From: Bromus sterilis
Taxonomy: Eukaryota; Streptophyta; Magnoliopsida; Poales; Poaceae
Length of the DNA stretch: 64,000 bases
Assembly (NCBI GenBank): GCA_950022295.1
Contig: OX465598.1
Location: 94,030,001 to 94,094,000 of the forward strand
Direction of reading: 5' to 3'
The translations under genes were made by a program, and so were the position numbers. The notes beneath the pieces are model-generated. The model had not been told where the DNA came from and made no database searches. It worked only from the letters and a program-made list of their open reading frames with translations. Shown here piece by piece: positions 58,720 through 64,000 of this stretch. How positions within the stretch are numbered: the stretch's first letter is position 1; each line of letters opens with the position of its first letter.

Positions 58720-59572
58720 TCAAGTCTTTTCAAGAAAATAACTAGCCCGTGTGACGGACTCAAAAGGTAATTTAATCTTCTTTCTAGGGAAATGTTCCAT
58801 CCTTTTCTTGAGAGGGAATTGGAATTTTATAATCCCTTCTTTCATATCAATAACAACACCCACGGTGCGAAAAAAAGGACGTCCCAAAATAATTGGACAA
58901 GAAGGTTCACATTCAATGTCCATAATAGTAAAATCAATGGGAACATAATTGTCATTGACAATGATTAGAACATCATCGATCTTCCCCAAAGGTTTCTTTA
59001 CAAAAGAATCGACAAGACGAACACCAAAAGAACAAGGATCAAAAGGTTTCAATTCAAATATATCATACATTCTTTTGGGCATAACGGAGGTACTAGCTCC
59101 AACATCACATAAATCATAGCAAGAGAAGTTATTCAACTTAATTTTAATCATAGGATCCCAACCATCTTCTAGCTTTCTAGGTATGGAGGCTTCTACCCTA
59201 AGCTTCTCCCCCTAGCTTTAATGAGAGCATTAGTGATATGCTCCGTGAAGGCAAGATTAAGTGTGCTAGTGTGTGGGTCTCTAGACATCTTGTGAAGGAA
59301 ACGAATAACTTCAGAAAGGGTGAAATTATCAAAATCAAGGTCACTACTATCAATTAAAGTGGTAGCGGTGTCCTTTAGGCTCACTTGTTTGGTAGCTTCT
59401 ATAGTCATAGGAGTTTCTTCTTCTACGGTCGAGGTCATAGCAACACCATTAATAGGTCCTATGGGACTAGGGGTGCATTGGGTGCTAAGAGTTTGGATAT
59501 CCTCAACAACTTGGATATTAGCAATGGTATGGTGTGTAGGAAGGCTCTTAATTCTATCTTCTTCCTCCTTTT
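58720..59572 (-). pseudogene. Gypsy gag-protease, C-terminal part (copy D)
   Basis: It retains the protease motifs DVGASTSVMPKRMYDIFELK and CPIILGRPFFRT, with a stop at 58720. Upstream at about 59210 one base is missing relative to copy B (CTCCCCCTAG against CTCCTCCCTAG on the + strand), shifting the frame before ARGRSLG. The N-terminal gag half is cut off by the Copia LTR at 59573. Confidence 0.88.
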
Positions 59573-61251
59573 TGAAGGGTTCGTTGCATAGAAAACAAAA
59601 TTTTTCCTACGATTGCAACTGCCAAGATCACATCTAGGAGATAACTTGTAACGGTTTGAGAAGGACTCACCCTCGAAGACCAAAAGCTTTAACAAGAACT
59701 ATTCTCGTGGGTGATGTAGTCGAACACTCGCCGACCTCAAGGTCGTGATGAAGACTTGACGCCACGAACGGGCAGCGTCTCCGTAGTCGGTCACACGTAC
59801 AGATCAGTGACGACCTCCGCCCCTTGCTCCAGTTGGGCAGCGGAAGTAGTGGATCCTCGGGAACTCCAGCAGCACTACAACATAGTGGTGGTGGTGGTAG
59901 ATAAGATCTTGAGCAGGGCTTCGCCTAAGCACCGTACTCGTGAAACTGGATCAGCTAGCAAGGGGAGGAAGATGCCAACCAAAGGGCATATGAGAGATGG
60001 AGGAATTAGTGACTAGAGGGGTCTCCACCTCCTCCTTTTATAGGAGAGGGGGGCAGCACCCAAGGCGCCCCAAGAGGTGCCCCCACCTCTCCCCTCTTGA
60101 TTTCTAGTGGAGTCTCCACTCACACATAATCAAGTGGCACTTTCTCCCATTTAACCTCCACTCAAAAACCAAAGGTCTTCCAATTAAAACTCCTTTTAAT
60201 TCACTTGTTTAATGTCACTCAAATTAATGAACACTTCATTTAATGAGTACTTCATTGATGAACACTTCATTCAATGAACACATTAACAATTATCCCCTTG
60301 CACTATTTTGATATACCGAAACTATTCCAGCAGTTTTATCAAAAACAGTCCATGTGATGTCCAGTATATTCTCCGGCGTTCCGTATCCACTCAAACGCGT
60401 CAACGAATCCTTAAGTGTGTCACCCTACGGTTCGTGAATAAAATGGACATGACAGAGACTCTTCTCCGATCAATAATCATCAGAGGGATCTGGAGATCCA
60501 TGATGACTCCCACTTACTCAACGATGAACTAGTGATCGTGTGAACCATTACTCCGTAACCAATTCCTTTTGTCTCGCGATATTTTACTTGTCCGAGATCC
60601 GATCATTTGGTATCATCCATACCTAGTTCGATCTCGTTACCGACAAGTACTCTTTACTCGTTCCGTGATATAACATCCTCATGAGCCAGTCACGTGCTTG
60701 CAAGCGATGTCAATGTGATATCACCGAGAGGGCCCAGAGTATATCTCTCCGTCATCTGGATGGACAAATCCCACTCTTGATCCACGAGCCTCAACTAACA
60801 CTTTCCAAGTACCCAACGACACCTTTATAATCACCCTGTTACGGTGTGACGTTTGATGGAATCAAAGTACTCTTCCGGTGTCAGTGATTGACGTGATCTC
60901 ATGGTCTAAGGATTAGAGTTACTTCGTGAAAGTTTGATACAGCAATAGAAACTTGATGACATGATCGTATTGCTATAACTACTGTGGGTGTATGTTCATC
61001 ACATCATTCTCCAATGACATGACCTTGTTATTAACAACATCCAATGTTCATGACCAGGAAACCTTGATCATCCGTTAATCAACAAGCTAGTATAAAGAGA
61101 GGCATTACTAGGAACCTTTTCTCTGTTTATTAAACACACATGTATTAACGTTTCCGGTTAACACAATTATAGCATGAAAATAAACATTTATCATAAACAT
61201 GGAATAAGATAATAACCACTTTATTATTGCGTCTCGGGCATATTCCCTTCA
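59573..61251 (-). repeat. 3' LTR of the Angela/BARE-like element
   Basis: A 1679-bp LTR with inverted termini TGAAGGG...CCCTTCA. A TATA box CTATAAAAGG at 60035-60044 on the - strand lies some 1.2 kb from the LTR start, as in BARE-type LTRs. The sequence TGCAACGAACCCTTCA forms its - strand end. Confidence 0.9.
60035..60044 (-). promoter_or_regulatory. TATA box in Angela/BARE-like LTR
   Basis: CTATAAAAGG on the - strand is a near-consensus plant TATA box inside a CCTCC-rich context. It is placed before a leader that would run into the LTR end at 59573. Confidence 0.65.
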
Positions 61252-61268
61252 GTCTCCCACTTGCACTA
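61252..61268 (-). other. Polypurine tract of the Angela/BARE-like element
   Basis: CTAGTGCAAGTGGGAGAC on the - strand immediately precedes the LTR start TGAAGGG. This identifies the LTR as the 3' one and fixes the element orientation. Confidence 0.88.
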
Positions 61269-64000
61269 GAGTCAATAGTCTAGTTTGGTACTTGCGCATC
61301 CAACACCTATGGCATTCAGGTGTTATCCATATGCATTGCTAGTGGTAAACCTAATATCCAGATCTGACACTTCAGGTCCGTGTGTACTTGCATTTCTTTG
61401 CGTCTCTACGCATCACTCATTCACCAATGAGATGGCATTGCATAAATTTGGTCCTCCGGTGAGACCTTAGTCCCTTGAGCTCAAAACATGTTGAATCTAT
61501 TGTCGTACAATAGATCTTCATAGTATTAGCTCGCTTGGAACTACACCTAGTTTGTCAAACAAACTTCTTGACACAAATGCCCTCCTTTGCTGCTGCTAGA
61601 GCAGTCATATACTTAGCCTTTCGTTGTAGTATTCGTCACAATGTCTTAACTTTGGAACTCATCCAAATCCATTTGGAACTATTCCAAATCTATCATGGAA
61701 CTTTCTTCCATTACATTTTGCCACCTTAACACACTTCCAAAATTGAGATAAATTTAGATTGTATCTTGCGACAAAACTAGTATCAATGTAACACTGTACA
61801 ATGAACTATTGTCCAACATACATAATATATTCTTAGTCCTTCCAAAGAACGTAAGGATATCTTTACTATTGTCCAATTATCATCTTATGAATCATTCTGG
61901 TATATGCTCATAACATTTAGAGCATAGGACATTCTGGAATTGTACATATCATGGTGTACATGATTGATCAAATCATTCATGTGGTTTTACTCACCAAGTG
62001 TCAAAACACTTGAATCTCGCTTCAACCTTTTCCATGCGGCAAGAACCTTTCTCGTCGTTTCCATATTGAACTTATTCAATATTTCATATATGTACTTCGG
62101 CCCAACCATATTAGCACCTCAATCTATCTATATAGACCATATTAGCCCAATATACTGGTTTTGCCCAAATCTTCCATTAAAATCAAATTTTCAATGAAAC
62201 TTCACCCGTGTCAATAAAAGATACATCATTTCCAATCAACAATATGTCTTCTACATAATGTATTAGAAATATGTCTCAGCGCTCCCACTTAATTTCTTGC
62301 AAAAGCAAGCATCTTCACCGCCTCTGATGAAATAAACGTTTTAACAATTTCATCATGATGAAGATTCCAACTCCGCGAATGCTTATTTCAACCATTGAAA
62401 TTTGCATGCTATTTTAGCATCCTTTGAATTAACAGAACCCTTTGGACCGTGTCCTGTACACGTCCTAGGTAACCATTCTATTAGAAGAACGTTGTTCCGT
62501 TTGTTCAACTACCATATACCAAAACTAGCATATGTAGTGGTTGCTACAATAATCCGTCCAGACTAAATATCGTTATGAAAGATCAAATCTTGTCATAGCC
62601 AACTCTTTGAACATAATCGTAAACCATTTTAACGATATGTCGAATATTTCATAGATGTGAGAACATCCACGTCTGTTTCTTTATAGATCCAAACACGGTA
62701 TCTAGAGGGTCTTCCAAGTTCAGAAACTTGGTTTCTCGTGTATGGAACTATCACGGATTTTATAGCTTCTAGCCATTTTGACGGATTCAGGGCCCATCAT
62801 CGCTTCTTTGCATGTAGTCGGTCCATTATTATCAAATAACAATGATTCAATCTCAAATCTTACTATTTGATCGATTACCCGAACTACGCAGTTCAATAGG
62901 AACTTAGATCGCCGTGACCACAACCTTTGGGACACGGGAGCCAAGAGCATTGCGGCCGCTTCCGGGAAACTTTCCGGCGCTGCGCCACTTAGCACTTAAA
63001 GCTTAGGTTCAACAACCTAATCGAAGTTCTACTGTCCTCCCACTTAACTTTTCGCAAAAAATTCCTTCTCAAGAAACTTGATGCACTTAGCCACAAAACA
63101 CTTTTGTCTTTAGTGTTATGGAGGAATACCCAACGGTTACTTTGGGATAACTTACAAAGACGCATTTTATCCGACTTTGGTTGTAAAAATTTTACATATG
63201 CCTTGCATACCAAAATTTAAGAAAAGACAAATTGGGTTTTATCCCATTCCATAACTTATATGGTGTCATTTCAACGGATCTCGATGGCGCTCTTTTCAGT
63301 GAAAAAGCGGTAGTCTCTAAAGCTTAATCCTTAAAATATAATGGCAATTTTATAAATAACACCTTTGATCCTTACCATGTCAAACAAGGTTTGATTACAT
63401 CTCTCGAACACTCCATACTCCTATGGTGTTTCGGGAAATGCAAGTTTTGGAACGATTCCTAAACTCTCAGGCATTTTCTAAACTTTTAACTCAAAAATCT
63501 TCTTTTATGATCCAATCATAAACTCTTATTTTCTCGTTACAATGATTTTGACTTCATCTTGAAATTTATTTGAACATTTTCAAACATTTCATACTTCTTC
63601 CTTATCAAGTAAATATACACATATATCCACTCAAATCCTCGGTTAAAGTATATGAAGTTATAAGACCCACCACACAGGGCTACACATAATGAACTATACA
63701 CATCAACATGTATAATGTCCAATAAGTTAGTCGTCCGTCCTTCTTTGCCTATGAACGGAGTTTCAATCATTTCCAGGAAATTCATACAAGCGTCTATTGA
63801 TTCAAAATCAAAAGACTCAAAAATTCCATCAAACATGGAGTTTCTTCATGTTTTCTTTCCAATATGATTTAAACGGTGGTGTCACTTCATAAGTGATCTT
63901 CTAATCATTTGTCTTGCGACATGTTTAGCATCAGTTATTATGGATGTGATTTCTCCAACAAGATTTATAGAGTTAATCCATCTTCTATGAATATGGTGAT
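61269..64000 (-). pseudogene. Decayed Copia pol (integrase to RNase H), Angela/BARE-like
   Basis: No long frame survives, but fragments are identifiable on the - strand. An integrase core piece at about 63770-63570 reads ETPFIGKEGRTTNLLDIIHVDV, with the first catalytic D. A start of the reverse transcriptase region near 62830-62760 reads NNGPTTCKEAMMGPES. The rest to 61269 should be reverse transcriptase and RNase H but is riddled with stops and indels. Compared with its intact-looking LTR, the coding part is heavily eroded. Confidence 0.75.

Larger units (their letters stand above)
54080..59572 (-). mobile_element. Gypsy (Athila-type) copy D, 3' part, interrupted
   Basis: A second long copy of the family at 31186-39349. 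It comprises a 3' LTR at about 54080-55789, an internal non-coding region and the 3' part of gag-protease (59572-58720), where the Copia element at 59573 breaks in. It is inserted into the gag region of the Maximus-like element. The left edge is taken at TGATGGCGCGAG (54080). The copy B LTR aligns only from 54128, so copy D has about 48 extra bases at this end. The other LTR is outside the window. Confidence 0.85.
59573..64000 (-). mobile_element. Angela/BARE-like Copia retrotransposon, 3' part
   Basis: The 3' LTR is at 59573-61251, followed at higher coordinates by the polypurine tract and a decayed pol region to the window edge, all on the - strand. It is inserted into the gag gene of Gypsy copy D. 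The LTR start (GGGAATATGCCCGAGACGCA after TGAA) and the tract GCAAGTGGGAGAC are those of the BARE/Angela group, by established knowledge. The 5' part lies outside the window. Confidence 0.88.

Overview
The window is plant nuclear DNA and almost certainly comes from a Triticeae grass (wheat, Aegilops or barley group). The evidence is the mix of Angela/BARE-like and Maximus-like Copia elements, an Athila-type Gypsy family primed by tRNA-Asp, large PIF/Harbinger elements, and Stowaway MITEs with CTCCCTCCG-type ends in the introns. Introns, GC-rich first exons and long nested transposon blocks fit that genome type. No prokaryotic features are present.

Two host genes look intact. The first, on the + strand at 8362-23728, is the m6A writer subunit Virilizer (VIR). 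I could chain 28 exons in frame to a protein of about 2208 residues, close to the size known for plant VIR. The second, on the - strand at 27259-29518, is a three-exon, 189-residue four-pass membrane protein of the DUF1218 family. Between them lies a broken PIF/Harbinger-derived nuclease (ALP1-like) pseudogene at about 25130-26195.

Left flank (1-7990): a fragment of a Gypsy internal region abuts a broken LINE on the - strand. The LINE reverse transcriptase is split by a 4.6 kb LTR-like element at 1306-5917 with a perfect 5-bp target duplication. The LINE ends only a few hundred bases upstream of the VIR start codon.

Right flank (29886-64000): this is a transposon nest. A Harbinger element (29889-40239, TTA duplication) carries a damaged transposase and is split by a complete 8.16 kb Gypsy element (31186-39349, CACGG duplication) that encodes only gag-protease. 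Directly adjacent, sharing one TTA, a second Harbinger-like element begins. It is split by a second 4.3 kb LTR-like element (40779-45075, CCGTC duplication) and then by a serial nest: a Gypsy LTR (from about 45209), into it a Maximus-like Copia (from 45904), into that a further Gypsy copy (from about 54080), and into that an Angela/BARE-like Copia (from 59573). The right ends of all four lie beyond the window.

I see no clearly new biological system. The more unusual items are the pair of very long, ORF-less LTR-like elements with TGTRAC/GTTACA-type ends, the pol-less Gypsy family present four times, the back-to-back Harbinger pair, and four Stowaway hairpins inside the introns of an RNA-methylation gene. 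Coordinates of splice sites and element ends were read by eye. Family names other than the domain-supported ones are inference.
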